Shown here: positions 1-11,118 of the stretch, in pieces
Numbering within the stretch: the stretch's first letter is position 1
Layout: every line of letters starts with the position of its first letter
Source of the DNA: Cladobotryum mycophilum
Taxonomy: Eukaryota > Ascomycota > Sordariomycetes > Hypocreales > Hypocreaceae
DNA length: 64,000 nucleotides
NCBI GenBank assembly: GCA_036429605.1
Contig: CM071590.1
Span: 1,364,001-1,428,000, forward strand
Reading direction: 5' to 3'
The notes under the pieces: generated by a model
Database searches by the model: none
Told to the model about the DNA's origin: nothing
The model's input: only the letters and a program-made list of their open reading frames with translations
Program-made: the position numbers and the translations under genes

Positions 1-123
1 TTATCGATTGCTTGCAATCTCAACGCTCGCGTTTGCCCTTACCCAGCTGCTTTGGCGTGTTTTCCGACCTCCCCCGCCATTTTCGTCTTTTGCCCCTCCC
101 CTCACCTCGCCGCTTCGTCTGTA

Positions 124-272
124 ATGTTTTTTGACAGCTTGCTGAGCAACGTGCTTTGGATACTACCTACCATTATATCACTCCTGCTGGGCGTAGCTTC
201 GACAATGGGTCTGTTCAGCGGACAGAATAAGATGCCCGTCCAGGGCAAGGTCAGTTCAAATGCCATACCATA

Positions 273-309
<37 letters not shown>

Positions 310-1271
310 ATAGAGGAAATCATATAGACTGACGAAAAGTTACTCTTACTCAGACGGTCCTAATCACAGGCGCTTCCGAGGGAATGGGCCTCTCCGTCGC
401 CAAAAAGCTTGCCGCAAAGGGCGCCAGCATCATCCTCGTCTCCCGCAGCGCCGCAAAGCTCGACGACGCCCTCAAGCTCGTCCAGGCCTCGGCCAAAAAC
501 CCCGACGCCCAGCGCTTCACCTACTTCGCCGCCGACGTCTCCGCCCCGGACTACGCGGGCCCCCTCCTCGCCCAGGTCATACGGTGGAACAACGGCAAGG
601 TCCCCGGCGTCGTCTGGTGCGTCGCGGGGGTGTCGGTCCCGGAGCTGTTCCTCGACATGGACATGGCCTCGCTGCGCCGCCAGATGGACGTCAACTTCTA
701 CGGCACGGCGGAAATGTCCCACGCCATCATGAAGCACTGGCTCGCCGCCGACGCGCCCGTCGACAAGGAACCAAAACACCTCATCATGACGGCCAGCGTC
801 GTCGCCCTCTACACCATCCCCGGGTACGCACCCTACGCCCCCTCCAAGTGGGCCATGCGCGGCCTGGCCGACACCCTCTCCCAGGAGGTCCTCATGTACC
901 CCCAAAACGTCAAGGTCCACGTCGTCTACCCCGGCACCATCCTCTCCCCCGGCTTCGTCAACGAGACCCTCAGCAAGCCCGAGGTCACCAAAGTCCTCGA
1001 GTCCAGCGACCCTAAGCAGACCCCCGACGAAGTCGCCGAAGCCGCCATCCAGGGCCTGGAGCGCGGCGAGTACTTCGTCACAGTGGCCTGGCTCGGGACC
1101 CTCATGAAGTGGGGGATGCTGGGAGGTTCGTTCCGAAACAACTGGATCATCGACACCATAGGTGCATGGATCGTGTCCATCGTCTGGATCTTTGTCCAGC
1201 CTGACCTGCATGGCAAGATCAAGAAATACGGGAAAACACACGGCCACCCCAGCACGTATAAAAAGAATTGA
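124..1271 (+). CDS. TSC10: 3-ketodihydrosphingosine reductase (TSC10/KDSR)
   Basis: Short-chain dehydrogenase that reduces 3-ketodihydrosphingosine to dihydrosphingosine with NADPH, the second step of sphingolipid synthesis at the ER membrane. Exons 124-249 and 354-1271 join in phase 0 to give 347 aa, close to the family size. Seen: an N-terminal hydrophobic stretch (about residues 7-24), the cofactor loop TGASEGMG soon after the splice junction, the catalytic YAPSK (YxxxK) with an upstream serine in TASVVAL, and a C-terminal hydrophobic segment around WIIDTIGAWIVSIVW that probably anchors it in the membrane. The intron (250-353) holds a pure CT tract of 30 nt next to the acceptor. The ATG at 124 is chosen because it starts the hydrophobic leader; an upstream in-frame codon at 52 would only add a non-conserved extension. 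Family assignment is firm; substrate follows from the family. Confidence 0.9.
277..306 (+). repeat. (CT)15 microsatellite in TSC10 intron 1
   Basis: Uninterrupted CT dinucleotide run inside the 104-nt intron, between donor GTCAGT at 250 and the acceptor ending at 353. It may act as a polypyrimidine tract; length is likely to vary between strains. Confidence 0.95.
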
Positions 1272-1396
1272 GTTTTTCATTCTTTTTTAACAGTTTGGTC
1301 ATTAATAGTTACAATGTTGGCCATCTTTATGAAGATATTTATATATATATACCCTAATAATAATTACTTCTATAACAAATCTCTCTTTTATTTTTT

Positions 1397-4300
1397 TTAA
1401 ACTCCGCTCCATTTACCAAACTTGACATATCTCTTAAACATTTCTCTCAAAATAGCCCTCCCGCTTCCGTCCATCGCATCGTTGAGAATCTTTCGTACCT
1501 CTGGCGGCGTAATGTCAAATATCGTATTCATCGCCGGCTCCAGGGCCTCCCTCACTTCCCTCGCCACGCTTGCTTCGAGCTGCAGCTTGACGTACTGCAT
1601 CAAGACGAGGTACATGTGTCGTCCGGCAGACCTCTTCGCCGCGTCCGTGGCGGAATCCAAGGCGCTCTGGTGCTGCGACCGGGAAACGGCTCCGGCGGAG
1701 GGTTCGCAAATGAGAGTGAGGAGACGGCCGTACAAATGTGCCATTGACTCTTGCGTCACGCCATCGGCCGCGGGATGGGGCGCTTGGTTGACGAGACTGC
1801 AAAGAAGGGCTTGCATGGTAGTCAGTAGGAGGTGATAATGGCCCTCCAATCGTAATCGGTGCTTCTTGATGATAGTTCCAGCCAGTTTGCACAACCAAGT
1901 AAAAGGCACCGTCGAGGCATCTCGTGCTTTAGACAACGCAAGATCAGAAATGGTGCTGAGAGTAATCTCAATGTTCCACTGGCTCATCGCCTGCGGCTTC
2001 TTCTCGAGCAAAGTTTGGAGAACTCGGCATGTATTGACTGTGTTGGGCGATTTCTTCAACAAGGAGAATGCTAGCTCGCTATGGGCGGCTGCTAAATCCA
2101 CGCCTTCTCCCTTTCCATGCAAATCGGTGCGTTCTGCGTTTTGGTTAGCATCACAAGTCATATTAGTTTTGTTTCTTCTTCAACGCGCAACATACCGATG
2201 AGTTGGCCGACGACATGCTGGATGGTGAGAATCTGGCCATTCGTGTCGCAGCCACCTGTGAATTCACTGATCAAGTCGGCAAGGTACTGGGCCATGGTAG
2301 GAGTCTCCATGTGCTTGATGATAGAAGCCACATATTCCTTGAGAAGAGACTCCCGAGCCTTCGATGGCAATTTGTCAAGGCTTGCAAACCTGACCGGACG
2401 AGGGGTTCCCAAGTTATTCGCAAGGTAGGTCTGGAGAAAAATGTGAATCTTCCATCCTCTCAAGTCTCCATCATCCATCGACTCCTTACTCCGCTTCTCA
2501 AGCTTCCGAACCGCAGACGACTTGTGAGTAGACAATCCAGCAACATCATCCACAGCACTTGCGGCATTTACAGCTGCGAAGAGGGATAGATCCACTGCAG
2601 TCTCGTGTTTAGCGAGGAGCTTCTTGTCCGCCATGAATTCGCCAAGGACAGATACAATACGCTTCGCTAATACTGTCTTGGCGTTTTGTGGCAGGTGGCT
2701 CAAGTCGGCGTGGTTCTGGAATGTTGACGATTTGCTGAGCTCAGCAGCCAGAGCCTTCAGAAGCGTGATGCGGAAAGGGGGTATCCTCGAAGACTCGCCG
2801 TCCCCGGATCTCTCGGGATCGCAATTTGAGATGTATTGCAGGCTCTCCGTGAAATACTTGATACTTCGTTCCTCGTTGTTTTCCGACATTTGTTTGATGG
2901 TGGCAGATGCCATGGCGAAGAATCGCTCAACAAGTTCGAGCAAAGCCTCATCCCCGGTTGCGTCTTCAAAGGGGAACTCGGACAAGGCGTCGGCAACTTC
3001 GACGAGATTCGCAAATTGCAACCCCTCGTAAAATGTTGATCTTGACATCATCTTTGTCGAAAGATCAATCACCAACTTCCAGCCCTCGAGCGACACCTTC
3101 TTTGAAGACTTGACCATCTTCGCTCTGCGCTTTTCTAGGATCGTCATGGTCTGCTCTCGCTGCTGACGAGTAAACACCTCCACCGGTATGCTGCTCAGTG
3201 TCTGAATCCACATCCGACCTTGCTCACCCGGCCAGCCCTTTTCCTTTTCCGTGTCAGCCAGGGCGGTAATGAGGCGATCAAGCAGGTTTCTGGAGAGCTT
3301 GGTGTCGTTGAGATTGACATCATTACGCATCAACATATCCCATAGCGCGCAAAGTCCGTCAGTGCTAGCCTTGGTGGACAATACCGTTTCCACAACCGAT
3401 GGAATTTCGCCTTTCCTCGCCGAATAAAGCCTGAGAAAACGGCTAGAACCAAGGAGATACCAGGCCAGATATTGTTGCAGTGCATGTTCCTCGTGAAACT
3501 CGGAACTCGCTTCGAGATCAAGGCAGGCTGACAGCTTTGTGATTTCTAGTATATCTTGGGAGGCAATCTCTTTCACCAGTCGGGAGGTAAACTTTTCTAC
3601 CAGAGTGGCTGGTTCATCGGCAACCTCGCCGTCTTGGCTCATTGCGTCCCAAACCTGGTAACAGCATTTGAGCGCCTCGAACGTTTCCGCCGACTGGATT
3701 GGTTTCTTTCGTAGGATTTTTGACAGCTCATCCTTGACCTGCGCCCAGATTTTGCTCCTTTCATCCCTCGACACCCATGATATTGTCTTGGACACAACTC
3801 GCCACTTCAAGGCAGTTGTATCGGACTTGGTCAATCGCGAAGTCAGGTCAAACAGCTTGGTTCCAATACTATCAATAAAGGACTCGCTTTTAAGCCCCCG
3901 CGCGACCGCATCAGAAAAGAGGCAAACAGCTTGTGGATGAGAATCTAGTTCTTGTCCCTCTAGCCACTCAACCACCTCAAGCAACTGTCGTGAAGATAAT
4001 TCAGACTCAATCAGGGTAGAAGGCGAATCACTCTTTCGTCCGAGCTCAAACCATGGATGGCGAGATGCAAGTTTTCGCTGCTCGACCGAGCAAAGCTGCG
4101 CAAACCACAACTTCAAGAAACCAGAAAAGTTTCGGCGCGTGCAGAAGCTCTTTTGTATAGCTCCTATGAGATCCGATATGGCTCCATCCTCGCCTTCCAC
4201 ACCACTCCGTTTCACGCTCCTACCACACACCTCCTCCAGCAAGCTGCGGCCCTCGTCTGATACTTGGAAAATATCGGGATTACATACCGCAGCCTTTGCA

Positions 4301-5551
4301 ATCAAGCTCCAGTCAGTTCCTTCATCTTTCAAACCATACCCACGGCATACTACGTGCAGGTCCTCAACGTCAATGCTGATGGATTTTTGAGTCGCCTGTC
4401 CGATCATATGCGCCATCAGAGCATTTCGGCCAGGCTCTCTCCGTAGCTTTTGCTCCACAGCTTGGAATATCTGTTTCATCCAGGTCGCGTTACTCCTGCG
4501 CATGTCGCGTTCGTTCTCCAGGTCGGATGCACCAGCAGAAAGAAAGTACAGGGCGGGAGATGATACGGCTGCCTTGTCGACCGAGATTTCAAGGGCTCTG
4601 GTAATAGGTTCAAAGTCCTGTCGGTGGAGGAAAGCCGTCCGCGCAGGAAGAATGAGGTTTCGATGCATGAATTTTTGCAGGTCTGAACTCCATCGAGCAG
4701 CCAAGGCATCGCTGACGTTTTCCCGCTTGGCTTGAGAGAAAGTCTCTACTTTGCCCAAGATTCCAGCAGCGGGCTTAAACAGATGGGTCGCGACTTCGAG
4801 GGTATCATCCGGTCCTTGCAGGTGGAGGCCCCATATCGCCGTGATTGTCGTGATCCAGTTTTCCCGGCCTTCAATGTCGTCGCAATTGTCGCTCTTTAAG
4901 AGGAGATTGCATATTGTCAATGCAGAGGATGCTATCGTCGCAGCTTCAGCCGCCGAGGTACAGAATAGCGACCTGATGTGCTCGGCGCCGATTCGATCGC
5001 GCGAGCCTGCTACCTTGCCATCGATGCTAGCTAGGAGGGATCTCAGGAGATTAAATACCGCTTGTCCGGTCGCTAAACAGCCCTCCAGTCCCTTAAGTTC
5101 GTCCAAATCGTAGCGAGGAGCCGGCGACCTCTTTCTCTTGGCGCCGGGCGACCCAGACTCTTGGATTGGTTTCGAAATATCCTTGAGGGTCTGCTGAAGC
5201 ACGGAAACAAATCTTCGATCAGCAAGGGATTTTGCTAATGAAAACAACGGGATCCTCTGGAAAACGCAGTTAAGAATCGTCCACGTCAAAGGATATCTTC
5301 TCAACGTCTCGGCGCCCTGGGATGAGCCGTTCATAGATTTGAGTAACCATCGTAGGGCGCTTTCTTCTGCTGCATGAAATTGATCATCAGAAGACTCCGT
5401 AAGATTCTTCCATAGGACCTCCAAGTTTTCGCCCTTCTCCCCGGGTCCAATTTGATCAAGACCTCTTACGGTCTTGATGAGATCCGTTTTTCCCTGTTCA
5501 TAGTTTTTTAGTCTGCTTTTTCGCAATCAACCTAGCAAAACAGCCTACCAT
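1397..5551 (-). CDS. URB2: Nucleolar pre-60S assembly protein URB2/NPA2
   Basis: Large alpha-helical nucleolar protein that acts with Npa1, Dbp6 and Rsa3 in early 60S subunit assembly and 25S/5.8S rRNA maturation. The long exon (2196 up to about 5493) and the last exon (1397-2133) are joined by an intron at 2134-2195 with a clear donor GTATG and branch GCTAAC; the C-terminal exon is the conserved Urb2/Npa2 C-terminal domain (HYHLLLTTMQALL region). The N terminus is uncertain. The main frame opens at 5526 with TTG directly after a stop, and its first internal ATG would remove about 65 conserved-looking residues. A plausible model puts ATG at 5551-5549 followed at once by a 55-nt intron (5494-5548), giving M-GKTDLIKTVRGLDQIGP and 1345 aa in correct phase. 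Transcribed divergently from MIC10. Identity rests on remembered family resemblance (nucleolar HEAT-like, C-terminal block), so fairly but not fully certain. Confidence 0.8.
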
Positions 5552-5987
5552 TATTTAATGAATTTATAAATTCGCCCTCATTCGTCTTAAATATGCGCTC
5601 ATCAGTGAATATTCCTAAAAACCAGAATATTCCCACTATTTTTGAATGAAAGAAATTTGGTTTATGTTGAACCGGGACGTTGTAGAGAAAAAAGGGCCCC
5701 ACGGTGCTTCCTGCAGCTGTCACCAAAATTTCCAAAAATTCTGCCGCGCCTCACTTCCAAATTTGGCATCACTTTATCTCACCGCCTTCGGGTAGCGAGG
5801 ACAGGCGACCGAACGATTTTCGTGAAGCTCGTTGACATCATTCGCATCTCAAAGCCAGAGCTCGCGTGCAGCTTCAAACCAGGCTCATTGACGTCAATTG
5901 CGCTCAGCATGTAAGTCCCGTCAATCGAATTCCGTTTAGAGAAGCTTCTGAACCAACGCATCGCCGTATAGCAACGTCTACCCCATC
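5552..5987. promoter_or_regulatory. Shared divergent promoter of URB2 and MIC10
   Basis: About 436 bp separate the proposed URB2 start (-) from the MIC10 start (+), so both genes must use this interval. It contains the palindrome TGACGTCA at 5889-5896, a perfect CRE/ATF-type bZIP site, about 90 bp before the MIC10 ATG. GTAAGT at 5911 with an AG at 5970 could be a 5'UTR intron of MIC10; this is inference only. Confidence 0.55.
5889..5896. promoter_or_regulatory. CRE-type palindrome TGACGTCA
   Basis: Exact 8-bp palindrome recognised by CREB/ATF-type bZIP factors in fungi. It may lie inside the transcribed leader of MIC10, so its role as a promoter element is not proven. Confidence 0.5.
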
Positions 5988-6329
5988 ATGTCCGAGACCG
6001 CCCCTCCTCGAAGCGCCATTTCCCGGCCGGTCAGCGAGGCCCTGCTCAACGAGAAGGTACCGATTTCCGTCCTTCAGCGCCAGACAAGGATATTATCATT
6101 GGATTTGTTAGCTGACTGAATTGTTACGCAGTGGGATCGCTGCCTCTCCAACCTCATCGTCAAGTCTACTCTCGGTCTCGGATTCGGTGTCGTCTTCTCC
6201 GTCCTCTTGTTCAAGCGAAGAGCGTGGCCCGCATACATTGGCGCAGGATTCGGTGCCGGACGAGCCTACGAGGAGTGCAACTTCAACTTGAAGCAGGCCG
6301 CACGGGACTTGAAGAAGCCTACAGCATAA
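5988..6329 (+). CDS. MIC10: MICOS complex subunit Mic10
   Basis: Small inner mitochondrial membrane protein that oligomerises and bends the membrane at cristae junctions. Exons 5988-6056 and 6132-6329 join in phase 0 to give 88 aa, a normal length. After a short polar N terminus and WDRCLSNLIVKS come two hydrophobic hairpin segments: GLGFGVVFSVLLF, then a positively charged loop KRRAWP, then AYIGAGFGAGRAYEECN, which carries the glycine ladder (GxGxGxG) required for oligomerisation. The tail is short and charged. Such a short two-exon gene is easily missed by automatic callers. Head-to-head with URB2. Confidence 0.93.
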
Positions 6330-6599
6330 ACGACGATGGAATAGGACGCAAAACAAAAAACCGGGGTAGTGGCATATTCATGGAGGGTACAGGTCAGAAC
6401 CGAGGTATAGACGATGGATCGGCCAGCGAGGCATAATACTCGTTGTCGCAGGCTTTTTCAGTGATTTTTTTCTATCACATATGGGCGGCTTGCAGGTTTC
6501 GGTAGTTCTATCATGTAACAACATCTTCATAACGGCCCTGACCCCTCCGACTATCGACGAAAATCACATGTGAAATTGTCCCATTCTCCTGGCAATCAT

Positions 6600-7174
6600 C
6601 TATGAGGAGTCACTCTCATCTTGCTCTTCCAACTCACGATCCAGCAAGGTTTCCGCCGCACGAATTGATCTCCTCTTTGCCCCTCCCAGTTCAAAGTCCC
6701 TCCCTGTGGCCGGCGGTGCAGAAGAGTCCAGGAGATGATATTCAGGGCTTCCAGCGGATGGTGGGTTTAGACTGAATTGACGCAGAGAAGCCACGGCGCC
6801 GCGGTCCCCCCACGGTACGAATGCCCCGTCCAGACCGGAGCACTGACTTTGCGTGTAAAGGTACTCAGCTCCCGTTTGAAGTCCTCGGCTAAATCCAGGC
6901 TCCGTCGTCGAACACTCTCGATGAAGGTCTCGTCATCATGGTACGTGATTGGTTGCGCGTCCGGCTGCGTATCATCATACAACTCTCTCCAGCCAGTTGC
7001 GGCTTCATAGGATTCTGAGTCTTGCTTTCTACTCGGGGTTTTGAAGCCAACATTCATGAGGATGAGGATGCCGAGGAGTGACACAAGCACGAGGACCCTA
7101 GCCGCGATGAGCACAATTTCGAGCCGAATATCATCCAATGAGCGCTGTAACCCGGGCATGGCGTTGGAATTCAT
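6600..7174 (-). CDS. Small single-pass membrane protein, unknown function
   Basis: I do not recognise this gene. The preferred start is the ATG at 7174, MNSNAMPGLQRSLDD, followed by an amphipathic stretch and one strong transmembrane helix (IVLIAARVLVLVSLLGILIL). After that the protein is acidic and soluble-looking. Unspliced, it ends at 6767 (135 aa) in a weak tail. A 47-nt intron, donor GTACCG at about 6819 and acceptor ending TTCAG, would remove that stop and continue in another open frame rich in SP and acidic residues, ending at 6600 with DEQ/DES-type residues. The alternative frame looks more protein-like, but the intron is short and its donor weak. An in-frame ATG at 7504 would add 110 residues of poor-quality sequence, which I reject. 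Coding status is moderate. Confidence 0.45.
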
Positions 7175-8709
7175 CTTGTGATTGATATTTGTAAAGTTCT
7201 CCGGGAGACGATTGCAGTTCCTTTCGCTATAGGAATGCCAGAAAGGTTGATCAAAGAGGTCACACTGCTCTAGTGGAAAGCGTTCAGGTCCCGACAAAAA
7301 GTATGTAGCAAAGAGATGAAATTTTCCCAATATTAAAGAATAATAAAAATAAAGTGAGCAAAGAATTCTAGGTTTGAGGTAGCGATTGTTGACGAGCCAT
7401 CTTCTTGAGATGAATGTGTGCAGAGGTGTTTCAAGCTTTTGCGTGATGGATGTGAAGGATTTCAATGCACAACAGGAAGGGCTGGTATTACAAGAGTCAT
7501 TCATGAGTCAATTGCCGCATCACCTCATGCTATCGTGCTTGCCATTGCGTGGAATCGTACGTTGCAGACTCATTGTTGGCAACCGTGATGGCTTCTCTTA
7601 TATGAGGTGTCATTTTAGGTCTTCCATCCGTCTGCTGCTGCAAACAGTCCGAAAGTGCCAGGAACGTTGATAGCAACGCCCCAACATCCCAATTACAGCA
7701 GCACCAAACATAAGAGTATCAGCCAACGTTCATGGGGTCTACAAGATCTTAATGCCAGAACACTAGCGACTTCACTACTACAGTTCCAAGATTCAAGCGA
7801 AAAAGCATGTCGGAAGCACCACCAAAACGGCAAGACAACAGTCCCATCCCGCCGTAGAAAATCAAGAGGCAGAAAAATCCGTTCATCTAGCACGCAAATA
7901 TGACCGATAACAAGTTGATGATTCGTTAACGGTTGATTAATCGTGCAAAGAATGTATGAAATGTGTAAAGAAGAAGAAGAGAAAAGAAAAAATTCAAGGA
8001 CGGGCTGGCGCGCGAGATGTAGTTTGATGGCAGAATTTAATCCAGATGAATCACGTGATAGCGTGCAGGATCCACCCGTCCCCTTGCTCGCCTCTCGTAT
8101 TTATTCTCCACGCAAGGCTCTGAAATTTTCTTCTTCCTCCAACATCCTCCTTCATTGGAATTCTGAACTGCAAAACCAGAACACCAACTATTAGGACAGC
8201 AATCGATCGCGTCGAAATCTCCTCTAATCCTCCAATAGATGGATATTCATTCGCCCCAATGCCTCCTAGCAAGTGCAAAGGCCAATGGCGAATGTGCAAT
8301 AACCCTACAATCCATCTGCTAGACTTGATGGAGGGGGCTTCGACTGCAAGAATCGTTTGCTCCAGAATACCTTCTCGTGACATGGTTACCCACAAATTGC
8401 CTACACCTCGCCGCTTTCAATGCGCAAGTGTGTCAACTTTTATTTTATCGTTCGACGTGGGAGAAGAATCCAACGGTCTAGACAACCAGTCTGCTCCACC
8501 CTGTTGCCATAGAATTTTAGTGTGGCTTCAGGACTAAAATCAGACAAACATATCATCACCAATCATTATGTAGTTCCATTCATAACATTGCCATGTTTGT
8601 GAACAGTGTTTACAATACGGAGTGCATGCTCCATCCAACGCCAGATTGCCAAGTCGTTGTCCCAAGTATCATACACACCTTGCGAGATTCCCAACATAAA
8701 CTCATAGCC
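7175..8709. other. Intergenic region, about 1.5 kb
   Basis: No convincing gene on either strand. The stretch around 8090-8190 (TATTTATT followed by a CT/TTC-rich run) looks like a promoter and leader reading rightwards, but no believable protein follows. The palindrome ATCACGTGAT lies at 8050-8059. Confidence 0.5.
8050..8059. promoter_or_regulatory. E-box palindrome ATCACGTGAT
   Basis: Perfect 10-bp palindrome with a CACGTG core, the form bound by fungal bHLH regulators including SREBP-type factors. It lies in the gap between two genes of the same strand. No target gene can be named. Confidence 0.4.
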
Positions 8710-11118
8710 TCATATCTTGCTCCCAAAAATGATGTTCTCGTTGGTAAAAGACAACAAGAACTTGGCCACCAACCGACCAGTGTAAAGAAACGAGGTATCC
8801 ATGGGGAAAGGATGCTCTTCTCTGTGTAGTATCATCTCATCATCAGCGAGGAACTGCAACTCTTGCCCTGCAGCGCTGTTAGCAGAATATCACTTGATCG
8901 ATGCTCACTCAAAAAGGACTCACAATCCTCTCCGTAAAACAGCTCTCTCAGCTTCTCAACCATCTCCACGGCAGGCTGGTCAAGCTCTCCCTGATCAACA
9001 AAGCTGTCGTCAAACAACGGATTAAAACTCTTCGTATTTGCGTCCCTTGAATGAGTCTGGTACAAATGATGGAATTGGTACGCGAATTGCTTGAACGGCA
9101 TGTTCTCCAGCTCTTTGCATGTATCCATCGCCAGTGTTCTCTGAAACTTGGGAGGGTTCTTGTTCCTCATGTTGATTTCGTTTTGCGACACAACGAAATT
9201 ATCAGCCGCTGTCTCGACAGCCTCCATGAAGAGACACAGGACGAGGAACGACGCCAGGCAAGGTGCCCATTCCCGACGAAGCTTTGGTTTGAGGGACTTG
9301 GAAAACTGTTCAAAAAGATGTGTCATTTCACGCAGGATCAGCTCATCAATGAGAGACTTGATCTGTCGGGCAAGCACACGCGGAGTGACCCAAGGGATAT
9401 TTTGCGGTACGAGACCAGACGGCCGTAGTGAGAGAATAGACTGGCGAGTCAAACATAGATGTCGTGTCATAACATAGTGCATGGTGTAAATGGACAGCGC
9501 TCGCTTGACCATGGTGGACTGCCTATGGTCAGTATCCGACAAGGCAAAACGGTTCACAGAGTGGACTTACGTCTGACTTTTGCGCAAAGTTTTGCACAAT
9601 GGTAAGGATTTTAGTCGGTAACCTGGTAGATCTAAATGCATCTGTGACCTGCTCGGAATACGCAGGTTCCTTCATCAAATCTTGCATATACGCCTTGGCC
9701 AGCTTCCTAAGCTCGTCTCGCTGGGCACCTTTGTTCAATTCAATGCCAATAGGCGCTGAGCCGTTGGAATGAAGATCGACTCGATCGTTTCCAGCGCTCA
9801 GATGCCAGTGCTGCAAGACATCGCAAGTCTTGGCTGTAAAGAACTTTGCTCGGATAGCCAATGTAGTTGTGAACCGCGGTCCGGACGAGAGCTCTACCTG
9901 GCAGTCCTTTTCAGCACCGTTAACCGCAAATCCTTCGATATTATCTGTAATAAATTGCGCCATTATGTCCTTCTTGAAATGCCCTCGGATGAATTCGGGG
10001 AACAAGACTGGCAAGAAATCTTGGAACTGCCAACAGACCACTTGGGGCACTTGGAGCATCAGCTTCTTGCAGTGCTTGCACGGCCGCTCCTTATCACACT
10101 TGACCTTGCGACTATGACAACAAAAACAGGCGCCGACTCTTCGAACTTGCAATGCACTCTCTTTGGTCTCGTTCGCAAGCGGCCCCTTGCGGCCCTTTTG
10201 CGTCGTCCTCATTGCCTCGAAGCATTCAAAGGGATTCGGCTTGCCAGCGCGGGCATTGATGGTATTTGGGGTTACAATAACAAACTGGCTCGACTTTTCG
10301 GCTTTCGTCTTTTCAACCTTGCTGCCTATCACCTTGCGTATACTGCGCGATGACCCCCGCTCGCTTCGGACTTTGCAGCAGGCGACCTTGGGCTCGATGA
10401 TCCGGTGCTAGGGGTGAGGTTAACAGGCGAGGAGGAGGAGCTCAGATCTTCGAATACAAAGGCATTTTCTGCGAATCCTATTGGACTTGCTGGATCCCAT
10501 GGAGATAGATTGATTTCGGATTGAATCGATTGCCGATGGCCTTGTTGAAGTTGCTGCTGTGGCGCAGGACTGGTGTCCATTGTCGCAAATGGATCGGCTG
10601 AGAAGTCGCTCATAAACGGTACTAGATCTAGGTCAAAGGTCAACAACGTTCCCAGTCCGCAGCTAATGCGCATCCATACCATTGAGATCTTGTGGCGACA
10701 ACCCCATTGTATCCGACTGCGTAAAGAGATACTGCTGCGGCGTCATAAACGCACTGTCCTGCCCAAATTCAGTGTCGCCCGCATTCGCGCCACCATGCAC
10801 CGTCCCCGCGAAGGCGTCGGCGGTTATGAATTCTGCTTCCGGCTGATATGTGGTGCTCGCCGGCAAGAATACAGACTGATCCATATCCACGCCAGATACA
10901 GGCGAGAGCCCAGCCTGGGAGGACGTCGATACATGGCCGACAACAGCGAAGCCGCTCAAACTGCCGCTCGCCGGACTTGGAAGAAATGCGATTGAACCTG
11001 GAGCTGATGCGCTGCTGGAGTAATCAAGGTACTGCCACGATTCATCAGTGTCGCCAGTCGAGTCAAAGTCGTAGGGCGAAAGGTGTGGAGAGGCATTCTG
11101 CGATGTAACGGAAGCCAT
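8710..11118 (-). CDS. Zn(II)2Cys6 transcription factor (apparent -1 frameshift)
   Basis: Fungal binuclear zinc cluster regulator of about 749 aa. Exons: 10680-11118, 9571-10627, 8924-9518 and 8710-8867; introns of 52, 52 and 56 nt have good ends and matching phases (GTAAGT at 9570, GTGAGT with branch CTAAC in the last). The first 300 residues are Ser/Pro/Gln-rich and disordered. The zinc cluster CFCCHSRKVKC...PCKHC...C lies near residues 310-345, preceded by a conserved block (VTPNTINARAGKPNPFECFE). The C-terminal third is helical. Exon 2 is open in two different frames that overlap around 10354-10358, a run of five C (G on the coding strand). One extra G would give an uninterrupted SGGSSRSIRKVIGSK; the lengths also fit only with that base. 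I read this as a sequence error or recent frameshift, not an intron. Target genes unknown. Confidence 0.78.

Noticed and set aside
360..1280. 306-aa open frame antisense to TSC10
   Set aside because: Shadow of a GC-rich coding exon; the product is Gly/Asp/Val-rich with no family features.
10329..10682. Separate small gene upstream of the zinc-cluster exon
   Set aside because: It continues exon 1 in phase and flows into the zinc-cluster frame after one base; better explained as part of the same gene.
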